52,948 nt of DNA from Afipia sp. (GCA_017474385.1 JAFVHU010000005.1:1-52948), one strand, 5' to 3'; shown: positions 43,674 to 52,435, counted from the stretch's first letter. Numbers and translations are program-made. The notes: a model not told the origin generated them from the sequence alone.

Positions 43674-44855
43674 ATGCGTAAAATTGCAATTCTCGCAGGC
43701 GTCGCGGCCGCACTGGCCGCAGCACCGGCGTCCGCGCAGGATCTGAAGATCGCGCTGATCCACGGCAAGACCGGGCCGCTGGAAGCCTATGCCAAGCAGA
43801 CCGAAAACGGCCTGCGCATGGGTCTGGAATACGCCACCAAGAACACCATGACGGTCGATGGCCGCAAGATTGTCCTCATCACCAAAGACGATCAGGGCAA
43901 GCCGGACCTTGCAAAGGCGGCGCTCGCCGAAGCCTATCAGGACGACAAGGTCGACCTCGCCATCGGCACCACCGCCTCGGGCGCGGCGCTTGCGATGCTG
44001 CCGGTCGCCGAAGAAAACAAGAAGGTGCTGATCGTCGAGCCGGCCGTGGCCGACGCCATCACCGGCGAGAAGTGGAATCGCTACATCTTCCGCACCGGCC
44101 GTAACTCGTCGCAGGACGCGATCTCGAACGCGGTCGCCATCGGCAAGCAGGGCGTGACCATCGCGACACTCGGTCAGGACAACGCCTTCGGCAAGGACGG
44201 CGTGGCGGCGTTCAAGGAAGCTCTCGCCAAGACCGGCGCAACATTGGCCGCGGAAGAATATGTCCCTGCTGCAACCACCGACTTCACCGCAGCAGCACAG
44301 CGTCTGTTCGATGCGCTGAAGGACAAGCCGGGCCGCAAGATCATCTGGGTGATCTGGGCCGGCGGCGGCGATCCGCTGACCAAGATTCAGGACATGGACC
44401 CGAAGCGCTACAACATCGAGTTGTCGAGCGGCGGCAACATCCTTCCCGCGCTGGCTGCCTACAAGCGGCTGCCCGGCCTGGAAGGCGCGACTTATTATTA
44501 CTACGCCATCCCAAAGAACCCGATCAATGACTGGCTCGTCGCCGAGCACCAGAAGCGCTTCAACGCGCCGCCGGACTTCTTCACCGCAGGCGGCTTCGCT
44601 GCGGCGATGGCAGCCGTGACCGCTGTTCAGAAAGCCAAGTCGACCGACACTGAAAAGCTGATCGCGGCGATGGAGGGCATGGAGTTCGATACGCCGAAGG
44701 GCAAGATGGTGTTCCGCAAGGAAGACCATCAGGCGCTGCAAAGCATGTATCACTTCCGCGTCAAGGTCGATCCGAACCTCGCCTGGGCTGACAACGAACT
44801 GGTCCGCGAATTGAAGATCGAGGACATGACCATCCCGATCAAGAACAAGCGGTAA
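43674..44855 (+). CDS. Liv-type ABC transporter periplasmic binding protein, system 2
   Basis: The 393-residue binding protein has a Sec signal (MRKIAILAGVAAALAAAPAS, then AQ) and a type 1 periplasmic-binding fold starting LKIALIHGKTGPLEAYAKQT. The open frame extends to 43581, but GGGGAGG at 43659-43665, 8 bases before the ATG at 43674, fixes the start. It heads the plus-strand operon livK-livG-livF-livH-livM. Cargo is not evident; aromatic acids, amides and amino acids are all possible for this class. Confidence 0.92.
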   Translation: MRKIAILAGVAAALAAAPASAQDLKIALIHGKTGPLEAYAKQTENGLRMGLEYATKNTMTVDGRKIVLITKDDQGKPDLAKAALAEAYQDDKVDLAIGTTASGAALAMLPVAEENKKVLIVEPAVADAITGEKWNRYIFRTGRNSSQDAISNAVAIGKQGVTIATLGQDNAFGKDGVAAFKEALAKTGATLAAEEYVPAATTDFTAAAQRLFDALKDKPGRKIIWVIWAGGGDPLTKIQDMDPKRYNIELSSGGNILPALAAYKRLPGLEGATYYYYAIPKNPINDWLVAEHQKRFNAPPDFFTAGGFAAAMAAVTAVQKAKSTDTEKLIAAMEGMEFDTPKGKMVFRKEDHQALQSMYHFRVKVDPNLAWADNELVRELKIEDMTIPIKNKR

Positions 44856-44894
44856 GTTGAGAGCGACCCTGATTGGCCGCTGAAACAAAAACAC

Positions 44895-44982
44895 GTCATG
44901 GCCGGGCTTGTCCCGGCCATCCACGTCTTGTTTCATGGCGCAGAAGAAAAACGTGGATGCCCGCGACAAGCGCGGGCATGAC
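44895..44982. repeat. GTCATGGCCGGG-type palindromic repeat, copy 4
   Basis: It begins GTCATGGCCGGGCTTGTCCC, continues GGCCATCCACGTCTTGTTTC, and ends CGTGGATGCCCGCGACAAGC then GCGGGCATGAC, giving long complementary arms. It lies between the system 2 binding-protein gene and livG, inside a single transcript. Confidence 0.85.
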
Positions 44983-45024
44983 AATCGAGAGTTCTTTGAC
45001 CAGCTTTACCCAACTGGCGACTCC

Positions 45025-45792
45025 ATGACCCTCACCCTTGAGACCCGCGACCTGACCATCCGTTTTGGCGGCCACGTCGCCGTCAACAAAGTGAGTTGCA
45101 CGTTTTGCCCCGGCGAACTCACCGCCATTGTCGGCCCAAACGGTGCGGGCAAGACCACCTACTTCAATCTGATCTCCGGACAATTGCAGCCAACCGGCGG
45201 CGGTGTCCTTCTCGATGGTGAAGACATCACGCGCCTCACGGCGCCACTGCGCACGCGCAAGGGCCTCGGCCGCGCCTTCCAGCTCACCAATCTTTTCCCG
45301 AACCTGAGCGTCGAGGAAAACGTCCGCCTCGCCGTTCAGGCCGCCTCAGGCGTGCACTATGAAATGCTGCGCCCATGGATGAAGCGCCGCGACCTGATCG
45401 AGCGTGCCGACGCCATTCTCGATAGCATTGCGCTTGGCAATCGCCGCGCGGTTGCTGCGGCTGCCCTCTCGCATGGCGACCAGCGCAAGCTCGAAGTCGC
45501 GCTGATGATGGCACTGGAGCCGAAGGTCTTCATGTTCGACGAGCCGACCGCAGGCATGAGTGTCGACGAGGTGCCGGTGGTGCTCGACCTGATCGCACGT
45601 CTCAAGAACGACACCAGCAAGATCATCCTGCTGGTCGAACACAAGATGGATGTGGTGCGCTCGCTGGCCGACCGCATCATCGTCCTGCACAACGGACAAC
45701 TGGTGGCTGACGGCAAGCCTGCCGAGGTGATCGCCTCGCCGATCGTGCAGGAAGCCTATCTCGGCATCGCGCCCGGAAAGACTGCCGCATGA
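45025..45792 (+). CDS. livG: Liv-type ABC transporter ATP-binding protein LivG, system 2
   Basis: The 255-residue ATPase begins MTLTLETRDLTIRFGGHVAV. It shows Walker A GPNGAGKTT near residues 37-45, the LSHGDQRKLEVALMM signature region (LSHGD in place of LSGGQ, as in many LivG proteins), and Walker B VFMFDEPTAGM. The open frame starts at 44908 inside repeat copy 4; the ATG at 45025 is the family start. It ends in ATGA overlap with livF. Confidence 0.93.
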   Translation: MTLTLETRDLTIRFGGHVAVNKVSCTFCPGELTAIVGPNGAGKTTYFNLISGQLQPTGGGVLLDGEDITRLTAPLRTRKGLGRAFQLTNLFPNLSVEENVRLAVQAASGVHYEMLRPWMKRRDLIERADAILDSIALGNRRAVAAAALSHGDQRKLEVALMMALEPKVFMFDEPTAGMSVDEVPVVLDLIARLKNDTSKIILLVEHKMDVVRSLADRIIVLHNGQLVADGKPAEVIASPIVQEAYLGIAPGKTAA

Positions 45793-46517
45793 GCCAGAAC
45801 ACCGCACTCAGCCTCACCGGCGTTCACACCCACATCGCTCAGTATCACATCCTTCACGGCGTCGATTTCACTGTGCCGGAAGGCCAGACCACCATGCTGC
45901 TCGGCCGCAACGGCGCGGGCAAGACAACAACGCTCCGCACCATCATGGGCCTGTCGCCCCCCTCCGCTGGCCAGATCGTTCTGGCGGGGCAGAACATCGA
46001 AAAGAAATCCACGCCGGACATCGCAAGCCTCGGTGTCGGCTACGTCCCGGAAACCATGTCCGTGTTCTCGGATCTGACCGTGAAGGAAAACCTGATTCTC
46101 GCCGCGCGTGAAGGGCCGCTCGACGACACGCGGCTGCAATGGATCTTCGGATTCTTTCCTGCACTGAAACGCTTTTGGCTGTCGCGTGCGGGATCGCTAT
46201 CCGGCGGACAGAAGCAGATGCTGTCCATCGCCCGCGCCATCGTCGAGCCGCGCAAGCTGCTCTTGATCGATGAACCGACCAAGGGTCTTGCACCCGCCAT
46301 CGTGGTGAACCTGATCGAGTGCTTCGCTGAACTCAAAAAGCGCGGCTCGACTATCCTTCTCGTCGAGCAGAATTTCCGCGTGGCGCAGGAAGTCGGCGAC
46401 AGCGTGCTGGTGATGGACAACGGCAAGATCGTCCATCACGGCGCCATGGCTGAACTCGCCAGGGATACATCGTTGCAGGAAAAGCTGCTGGGTCTCAGCC
46501 TCGAGGCGCATCAATGA
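45789..46517 (+). CDS. livF: Liv-type ABC transporter ATP-binding protein LivF, system 2
   Basis: The 242-residue ATPase has Walker A GRNGAGKTT, the ENLILAAREG block, signature LSGGQKQM and Walker B LLLIDEPTKGLAP. Its ATG overlaps the livG stop (45789-45792), and its own stop overlaps livH in the same way, so four genes of this operon are joined by ATGA junctions. Confidence 0.93.
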   Translation: MSQNTALSLTGVHTHIAQYHILHGVDFTVPEGQTTMLLGRNGAGKTTTLRTIMGLSPPSAGQIVLAGQNIEKKSTPDIASLGVGYVPETMSVFSDLTVKENLILAAREGPLDDTRLQWIFGFFPALKRFWLSRAGSLSGGQKQMLSIARAIVEPRKLLLIDEPTKGLAPAIVVNLIECFAELKKRGSTILLVEQNFRVAQEVGDSVLVMDNGKIVHHGAMAELARDTSLQEKLLGLSLEAHQ

Positions 46518-47536
46518 CCGACTCCACAACAGCCCTGGCCGCTGCCGAACCGCTGCCGCAAACCAATCGCGATTTCATCCCGCTGCTGCTGCCGATCGTT
46601 CTCGCGCTCGTCATGATCCCCTTTATCGGCTCGGGCAGCACCTGGGTGACGCTGACAATCGCAAGCCTCGCCATGGGCATGATGATCTTCATCATGGCCT
46701 CGGGTCTCACGCTGGTGTTTGGCCTGATGGACGTCCTGAATTTCGGTCACGGCGCATTCATCGCGGTCGGCGCCTATGTGGCGACGCTGGTCCTGGCGCC
46801 GATGGCCGGATACGTCCAGGCCGACTCGCTGTGGCTCAACCTGCTCGCGCTCGCCCCCGCAGCGCTGCTCGCGATGGCGGTGTCCGGAGCGCTCGGCCTT
46901 GTGTTCGAACGCGTGCTGATCCTTCCCGTCTACGGCAACCACCTCAAGCAGATCCTGATCACCATGGGCGGGCTGATCGTGGCCGAGCAGTTGCTCTATG
47001 CGCTGTGGGGACCGGAGCGCATCCCGCTGCCGCTGCCAGCTTCGCTGCGCGGCTCCTTCATTCTCGGCGACATCGCTATCGCCAAATACCGCGTGCTGGC
47101 GATGGTCGTCGGCCTCGTCGTGTTCGGCCTTGTGCTGCTGGTGTTGAACCGCACGAAAATTGGTTTGCTGATCCGCGCCGGTGTCGAGAACCGCGAGATG
47201 GTCGAGGCGCTGGGCTATCGCATCAAGCGTCTGTTCCTCGGCGTGTTCATGGTCGGATCGGCGCTCGCGGGTCTCGGCGGCATCATGTGGGGATTGTACC
47301 GCGAGGAAATCCACGCTGCGATGGGCGGCGATCTGATGGTGCTGGTGTTCATCGTCATCATTATCGGCGGCCTCGGCTCGATCGGCGGCTGCTTCATCGG
47401 CGCGATCCTCGTCGCCATGATCGCCAACTACGGCGGCTTCCTGGTGCCAAAGCTGGCGCTGATTTCGAACATCCTGCTGATGGTTGCGATTTTGATGTGG
47501 CGGCCGCGCGGACTTTATCCGGTGACAAATCGATGA
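46514..47536 (+). CDS. livH: Liv-type ABC transporter permease LivH, system 2
   Basis: The 340-residue membrane protein is a LivH-type permease with an N-terminal helix near residues 27-45, the VFGLMDVLNFGHGAFIAVGAY block, ALGYRIKRLFLGVFMVGSALAGLGGIMWG in the middle, and the final IIIGGLGSIGGCFIGAILVAM segment. It is about 50 residues longer than system 1 LivH because of an extended loop in the first half. It overlaps livM by four bases. Confidence 0.93.
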   Translation: MTDSTTALAAAEPLPQTNRDFIPLLLPIVLALVMIPFIGSGSTWVTLTIASLAMGMMIFIMASGLTLVFGLMDVLNFGHGAFIAVGAYVATLVLAPMAGYVQADSLWLNLLALAPAALLAMAVSGALGLVFERVLILPVYGNHLKQILITMGGLIVAEQLLYALWGPERIPLPLPASLRGSFILGDIAIAKYRVLAMVVGLVVFGLVLLVLNRTKIGLLIRAGVENREMVEALGYRIKRLFLGVFMVGSALAGLGGIMWGLYREEIHAAMGGDLMVLVFIVIIIGGLGSIGGCFIGAILVAMIANYGGFLVPKLALISNILLMVAILMWRPRGLYPVTNR

Positions 47537-48582
47537 TGATCCTTTCCGGCGATCCGCCGCGCAGCCGAATTCTCAGCCTTCTGCTCATTGTCATCGTAAC
47601 GCTGCTCGCGCTGGCGCCGTTTCTGTTTCCCGGCGCCAAGGCGATGAACGTCGCCACGAAAATCTGCATCTTCGCGCTGCTGGTGGCGTCTTACGATCTG
47701 TTGCTCGGCTACACCGGCACGGTGTCGTTCGCACATACCATGTTCTACGGCATCGGCAGCTACGGCATTGCAATCGCGCTCTATGCGATGGGACCGACAT
47801 GGGCAGGCGTCGCCACCGGCATCGTCATCGGCCTACCGCTGGCCGCGCTGCTCGCACTTTGCATCGGGCTGTTCTCGCTGCGCGTGCAGGCGATCTTCTT
47901 TGCGATGATTACGCTGGCGGTTGCGTCGGCCTTTCAGGTGCTTGCCTCACAATTGTCGTGGCTCACCGGCGGCGACGATGGCCGCAGCTTCCGCCTGCCG
48001 GAACTGCTGCGTCCCGGCACCGTGATCATTCCGAAAGAGGTGTTCGGCTTCGAGTTCAATGGACGGACGCTGACCTACTACATCGTCTTCGTGGTCGCGG
48101 CTGCGCTGATCCTCACGCTCCTCCGGATTGTGAACTCGCCGTTCGGCCGCGTGCTGCAGGCGGTGCGCGAAAATCGCTTCCGCGCCGAGGCGCTCGGCTA
48201 TCGCACGGTGTTTCACCTGACATGGGCCAACGTGATTGCCGCCCTCGTCGCCGCCTGCGCTGGCGTCCTCAATGCCCTGTGGCTGCGCTATGCCGGGCCG
48301 GAGACACTCTCCTTCACCATCATGATCGACATTCTGCTGATGGTGGTGATCGGCGGCATGGGCACGATGTACGGGGCGATCATCGGCGCGGCGATTTTCA
48401 TTCTCGCCGAAAATTACCTTCAGAGCCTGATGGGCATGGCCTCGAAGGCAACGGCCGGCATTCCAGTGCTGCCCAACCTGCTGCATCCCGACCGCTGGCT
48501 GCTGTGGCTCGGCTTGCTGTTCATCGCGAGCGTGTATTTCTTCCCGACCGGCGTTGTCGGCAAGCTGCGCGGGAAAAGCTAG
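47533..48582 (+). CDS. livM: Liv-type ABC transporter permease LivM, system 2
   Basis: The 349-residue permease starts MMILSGDPPRSRILSLLL at an ATG overlapping the livH stop (ATGA, 47533-47536). It contains the YDLLLGYTGTVSFAHTMFYG block near residue 55 and GGMGTMYGAIIGAAIF near the end. The same frame is open far upstream within livH, but that part is not the gene. It is the last gene of the system 2 operon. Confidence 0.93.
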   Translation: MMILSGDPPRSRILSLLLIVIVTLLALAPFLFPGAKAMNVATKICIFALLVASYDLLLGYTGTVSFAHTMFYGIGSYGIAIALYAMGPTWAGVATGIVIGLPLAALLALCIGLFSLRVQAIFFAMITLAVASAFQVLASQLSWLTGGDDGRSFRLPELLRPGTVIIPKEVFGFEFNGRTLTYYIVFVVAAALILTLLRIVNSPFGRVLQAVRENRFRAEALGYRTVFHLTWANVIAALVAACAGVLNALWLRYAGPETLSFTIMIDILLMVVIGGMGTMYGAIIGAAIFILAENYLQSLMGMASKATAGIPVLPNLLHPDRWLLWLGLLFIASVYFFPTGVVGKLRGKS

Positions 48583-48618
48583 TCTTTCAGACAGCCGGGG
48601 TAACCAAAGGTAAGGATT

Positions 48619-48681
48619 ATGAGCCAGCCGTCAGATGCTGCGCGTCGCCATCCCAACCTTGATACGTCTGCGAAGGTTTGA
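48619..48681 (+). CDS. Possible 20-codon leader peptide before the saccharopine-dehydrogenase-like gene
   Basis: An ATG at 48619 preceded by AAGGTAAGG opens a 20-codon frame (MSQPSDAARRHPNLDTSAKV) whose TGA (48679-48681) lies two bases before the next gene's ATG. The spacing suggests translational coupling. No sequence similarity or attenuator hairpin supports it, so it may be chance. Confidence 0.3.
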   Translation: MSQPSDAARRHPNLDTSAKV

Positions 48682-48683
48682 TC

Positions 48684-49835
48684 ATGCGTCGCGTTCTGCT
48701 GATCGGCGCAACAGGTGCCTTCGGAAGTCGGCTTGCCGCGATGTTGGCAAAGCTTGACGGAATCGAACTTATTCTCGCCGCTAGGAAGATTGAACTCTTA
48801 GACCGGGTCAAGAACGAGTTGAATTCGCGCGGCGCGATCGCGCGCATGACAACAATCGTTTTTGACAAGACGCACCCGGACGATATCTCAAGTATCTCAC
48901 CATGGGCCGTTATAGACGCTGCCGGACCGTTCCAGGGAAGTGACTACACCATCCCGCTCGCAGCTATAAATTGTGGCGCGCACTACGTCGATCTCTCCGA
49001 TGCAAGAGCCTACGCCACGGGGTTTGCTGCAGCTCTCGATGCTCAAGCGCGCGCCAACAATGTTCTGGCGGTGACTGGCGCAAGTTCTACACCAGCACTA
49101 TCCCATGCCGCGTTGACGCAGCTGGTCGCTGGCTGGCGGCAGATTGACGATGTCGTCGTAGCGATTTCTCCAGGCGCAAAAGCGCCTCGCGGATTATCCG
49201 TGGTTCAGGCCATTTTGTCCTATGCCGGGCAGCCGACCCGCGTATTCGATAATGGCCAATGGCAGCAAGATTTCGGTTGGTCAGGAGTGCGCAGGCTCGT
49301 CATGCCGGGACTTGGCGCGCGATGGGTTTCCCTTTGCGACACTCCCGATCTCGATCTGTTGCCGAAAAATTTCCCCATCCATCGCAGCGCGTTGTTTCTG
49401 GCGGGGCTTGAACTCGCGCCGATGCACCTCGGCCTCTCCGCGCTAAGTCTTTTGGTGAGATGGAAACTGATGAGATCGCTGCGGCCATTCGCCCGACCGC
49501 TCCGCGTCATCGCGGGACTTCTCGCACCGTTTGGCTCTGATCGCGGAGGCATGTTGGTGCAAGCATCCGGTCGCGACGGACAGGATCGCCCCACGATTTC
49601 GCGCTGGTCCTTGCTTGCTGAGAAAAATGCTGGGCCAAACGTTCCGGCAGCCGCGGCCGCGGCCATGATACGCGCGTTGCTTAGCGGGCGAGAGACGCGA
49701 ACCGGCGCGCAAGCTTGTGTTGGATTGCTGTCTTGCGAGGCCATTCTCGATGAACTGATAAATCTACCAATCTCGACGTGCAGAGATGAAGTTTTGCGGA
49801 ACAACACTCCTCCGGGAGAAAAGCTGCGCGTGTAA
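48684..49835 (+). CDS. Saccharopine dehydrogenase-like NADP-binding protein
   Basis: The roughly 383-residue protein starts MRRVLLIGATGAFGSRLAAM, a Rossmann nucleotide-binding motif (GATGAFG), followed by AARKIE and the AAGPFQGSDYTIPLAAINCG and HYVDLSD blocks of the Sacchrp_dh_NADP family. Members reduce or oxidise diverse substrates, and most are uncharacterised. GAAGG lies 7 bases before the ATG at 48684; the TTG at 48678 is not needed. Codon use looks somewhat AT-richer than the upstream Liv operon, so it may be a separate acquisition. Confidence 0.8.
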   Translation: MRRVLLIGATGAFGSRLAAMLAKLDGIELILAARKIELLDRVKNELNSRGAIARMTTIVFDKTHPDDISSISPWAVIDAAGPFQGSDYTIPLAAINCGAHYVDLSDARAYATGFAAALDAQARANNVLAVTGASSTPALSHAALTQLVAGWRQIDDVVVAISPGAKAPRGLSVVQAILSYAGQPTRVFDNGQWQQDFGWSGVRRLVMPGLGARWVSLCDTPDLDLLPKNFPIHRSALFLAGLELAPMHLGLSALSLLVRWKLMRSLRPFARPLRVIAGLLAPFGSDRGGMLVQASGRDGQDRPTISRWSLLAEKNAGPNVPAAAAAAMIRALLSGRETRTGAQACVGLLSCEAILDELINLPISTCRDEVLRNNTPPGEKLRV

Positions 49836-49857
49836 TCGCAACGCAAATCTCTCGTTC

Positions 49858-49944
49858 GTCATGGTCGGATTTATTCCGGCCATCCACGCCTTGCTGATGA
49901 CGTAACCATAAAACGTGGATGCCCGGGACAAGCCCGGGCATGAC
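49858..49944. repeat. GTCATGGCCGGG-type palindromic repeat, copy 5
   Basis: GTCATGGTCGGATTTATTCC and GGCCATCCACG on the left are partly complementary to CGTGGATGCCCGGGACAAGC and CCGGGCATGAC on the right. The left arm has diverged more than in other copies. It lies between the convergent ends of two genes and probably serves as their terminator. Confidence 0.8.
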
Positions 49945-49966
49945 GAAGAACTTGTAGAGCAAATGC

Positions 49967-50740
49967 TTATCGGCTCGGGTCCGGATAGACCAGGCTTCGC
50001 CAGCCGCTGCGATCGAACGGCTTCCATTCGCCTTCCGCCTGCGCAAGGCGATCAGCAACGGCGTAAACGATCGCGGGATGGTGACCCATGCCGCAATGGC
50101 TGGCGCCCTGCACCTCGATGCTCTCGGCATGAGTGCCCGGCTGCTCGACGCAGCTCTGCCACGCGCAGATACCGTCGGTGCGGCTGAAGATTGCAGTGGT
50201 CGGCACCGGCGGCGTCTTCGACATCTCCCCGCCAAAGGCCAGGTTATGATGATCCGCGCGCTGGCCGCTGACGGTTTCATAGGTGCGCCACGCATTGGTC
50301 GCCCTCGGATTGCCGGCGAACGGGCTTCCGAGCGTGATCACCGAGCGCACGCGATCCGGCATCATCTTCGCAAGCTGACGCGCGTAGATTCCGCCGAGGC
50401 TCCATCCCACCAGACTCACCTTGCGGCCGTGGGTCTCGTTGAGATCCTGCACGAGGTTGAGCATGGCATCCTGAACACCGGCGCGCGGACCGAAGTTGCG
50501 GCCAAGGCCCCATCCGCTCACGGCATAGCCGCGGCTCTTGAGGAACGAACGCAACGGGCGCGTCGCGGTATCGCTGGTGATCAGCCCCGGCAGAACGAGC
50601 ACAGGATGACCATCCCCCTTGGGCGCGAAACTGAGCAGTGGAAGCGCGCCGAGAAAAGCGCCGAATTCATTGATGGCGCGCGCCTCCAGCAGCATCAGCA
50701 ATCTGGACGGCGGGCGAAGCGTCTGGGCAGCAACGGACAT
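49967..50740 (-). CDS. Alpha/beta hydrolase
   Basis: The 257-residue protein has the nucleophile elbow GWSLGG at residues 112-117 (Ser114) preceded by KVSLV, and VLVLPGLITSD near residues 47-57 as the oxyanion region. A C-terminal GASHCGMGHHPAIVY block supplies the catalytic histidine. It looks like a cytoplasmic esterase/lipase-like protein of unknown substrate. The first 30 residues (RPPSRLLMLLEARAINEFG) could be a membrane-associating helix. Confidence 0.85.
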   Translation of the reverse strand: MSVAAQTLRPPSRLLMLLEARAINEFGAFLGALPLLSFAPKGDGHPVLVLPGLITSDTATRPLRSFLKSRGYAVSGWGLGRNFGPRAGVQDAMLNLVQDLNETHGRKVSLVGWSLGGIYARQLAKMMPDRVRSVITLGSPFAGNPRATNAWRTYETVSGQRADHHNLAFGGEMSKTPPVPTTAIFSRTDGICAWQSCVEQPGTHAESIEVQGASHCGMGHHPAIVYAVADRLAQAEGEWKPFDRSGWRSLVYPDPSR

Positions 50741-50830
50741 TCCGATTTCCTTTTCGTCAGTACGTTTCCGGCTTTCGGCCGGCGCGACAAAATCAATTCC
50801 GAGATGTGAAACGAATCAGGGCAGCACACC

Positions 50831-50848
50831 AATCAACGCACATTGATT
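50831..50848. promoter_or_regulatory. Inverted repeat upstream of the hydrolase gene
   Basis: AATCAA (50831-50836) and TTGATT (50843-50848) flank CGCACA. It lies about 90 bases upstream of the hydrolase start in a 204-base gap and could be an operator. The half-site order is opposite to that of an FNR/FixK box. No other structure is clear in the gap. Confidence 0.25.
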
Positions 50849-50944
50849 CAAGCTATGGGTCAAATTCCGGCATTTCAAGCCGCCCTTGTCGCGTTTGAAA
50901 CAAGTGTTGCAAATTGCTGACAGGTTGAATTTTCGCGTGGATAT

Positions 50945-52234
50945 TCAGAGCGTTTTGATCGCCACTTCCGCGGTGTGCAGCGCAAGACCCGCAAGTCCGC
51001 CGATCAGCGCGCCATTGAAGCGGATGTATTGCAGGTCTTTCCCGATGTTGATTTCGATCAGGTTGATCAACTGTTTCATGTCCCACGACTTGACCTGATC
51101 AGCGATGAATCGCGACACACCGCTCTTCTGATCGGCGATGAAGCTGCGCAGCACCGCGACGATTCCCCCGTTGATCTCCGCGCGCATCTCACTGTCGGTT
51201 GCGAGCTGCCTGCCGGCTTCCAGGAACACATTGGTCAGGTGATGTTGCAGCACATTGCTCTCGCCGCTCGCGCTCCTGTCGATGAACGACTTGACGTTGG
51301 CCCAGATGTCGCGCGTCAGCGCAGCAAGCTCGGGGCGCGCAAGGAGATCGCGCTTCAATCCGTCGATACGATCCGCGTAGGCTTTGTCATTCGACAGCTT
51401 GTCGGGGAGAGTCAGCAGGATGCGATCAACCTCGTCGCGAAACGGATGCCGGGGATCACCGCGCACCTCTTCGAAGAACGACGTGGCCGATGCCGCAACC
51501 CTCTTCAGCAGAAACTTGTCGGCGCGATAGAGTTTCAGCAGCGTCGGAAGTTCGTTGCGGATTTTCTCCCGGATCAGTTCGAGCGTTTCAGGCTTGTTGA
51601 TGGAATCGTGAATAGCCTGCAACAGATCGTCGAGCATGCCCTTATGGCGTCCCTCGGCGATGAAGCCGCGCAGCGTTCCTGCGGCCAGCGGCGCGAGATC
51701 GACGGTTTGCAATTGCGTCACGATGCGGCGCGTGAAGTATGACTTCAGCCCTGATGTTTCCGCGGCGGCCAATGCCTCCGGCAGCAGACGCAGGACGAAG
51801 CGCGCCAGATCGGAGCTCTTCTTCGGATCAGTCAGCCAGTCTGAAATGAACGACGCGAAATCGACCTCGCGCAGTTTCGCGTCGACCGGCGCCGGGCTGA
51901 GGAAATGCACCTCGATGAATTCGCCGAGCTTCTCGGCAATTCGGTGCTGATTCTGCTGAATGATGGCGGTGTGGGGTATCGGCAATCCCAGCGGACGCCG
52001 GAACAGCGCGACCACCGCGTACCAATCCGCCAGCCCGCCGATCGTCGCCGCCTCCGCGAAGGCTGCGAGAAATCCGAATCCCGGATGCGCGCGCTCCATC
52101 ACCTTGGCGATGACGAGCACGACGACGCAGCCCACGAGCACGAGCGTAGCAAGCGCCTTGACCCGGCGCAGCTCCGCAGCGCGCGCGATGTCTCCCGTAT
52201 CCGCGACCAGCACGAATTTTCCGTTGTCAGCCAT
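50945..52234 (-). CDS. DUF445 family inner-membrane protein
   Basis: The 429-residue protein matches the DUF445/YjiN pattern: a hydrophobic helix near residues 31-48, then AAFAEAATIGGLADWYAVVALFRRPLG in parts, HTAIIQQNQHRIAEKLGEFI, long alpha-helical regions, and a final LINLIEINIGKDLQYIRFNG followed by GALIGGLAGL near the C-terminal helix. Function is unknown for the family. The ATG at 52234 (MADNGKF) is used; the TTG at 52249 lies inside a repeat. Confidence 0.9.
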   Translation of the reverse strand: MADNGKFVLVADTGDIARAAELRRVKALATLVLVGCVVVLVIAKVMERAHPGFGFLAAFAEAATIGGLADWYAVVALFRRPLGLPIPHTAIIQQNQHRIAEKLGEFIEVHFLSPAPVDAKLREVDFASFISDWLTDPKKSSDLARFVLRLLPEALAAAETSGLKSYFTRRIVTQLQTVDLAPLAAGTLRGFIAEGRHKGMLDDLLQAIHDSINKPETLELIREKIRNELPTLLKLYRADKFLLKRVAASATSFFEEVRGDPRHPFRDEVDRILLTLPDKLSNDKAYADRIDGLKRDLLARPELAALTRDIWANVKSFIDRSASGESNVLQHHLTNVFLEAGRQLATDSEMRAEINGGIVAVLRSFIADQKSGVSRFIADQVKSWDMKQLINLIEINIGKDLQYIRFNGALIGGLAGLALHTAEVAIKTL

Positions 52235-52344
52235 GCGCGTATTCCACAAAAGTGGGAACCGGTTTTGTGATCAGGATACGCGCATCCTTATTAAGGAGAG
52301 CATTTTCGAACGGCAAACCGGTGCCCACTTTGCCTGAAAATGCT
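52235..52344. repeat. Two AAAGTGGGAACCGG-type palindromic units
   Basis: Unit 1 (52235-52283) has ends GCGCGTAT and ATACGCGC and a hairpin CACAAAA-GTGGGAACCGG-TTTTGTG. Unit 2 (52299-52344) has ends AGCATTTTC and GAAAATGCT around ACCGGTGCCCACTTTG, the inverse of the unit 1 core. The first unit directly precedes the DUF445 start codon. Related copies are at 18803 and 20311. Confidence 0.75.
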
Positions 52345-52410
52345 CGCGCGATCCCGGTCAACCGACATTGCATCGCGAACCCGCTCCCGTCAAAGGAGCG
52401 CGCGGCAAAC

Positions 52411-52435
52411 AAAGGCCCGCACGAGGCGGGCCTTT
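52411..52435 (-). terminator. Hairpin terminator after the phasin gene
   Basis: AAAGGCCCGC (52411-52420) pairs with GCGGGCCTTT (52426-52435) over an ACGAG loop, 35 bases after the phasin stop in the direction of transcription. The stem ends in A/T tracts, as in a Rho-independent terminator. Confidence 0.88.

Noticed and set aside
46831-47532. Upstream extension of the livM frame within livH
   Set aside because: The extension is in another frame of livH. The family start and the ATGA junction place the gene start at 47533.
14155-49944. Repeats considered as a CRISPR array
   Set aside because: Copies are kilobases apart and each is a palindrome about 87 bp long. There is no regular repeat-spacer pattern and no cas gene.
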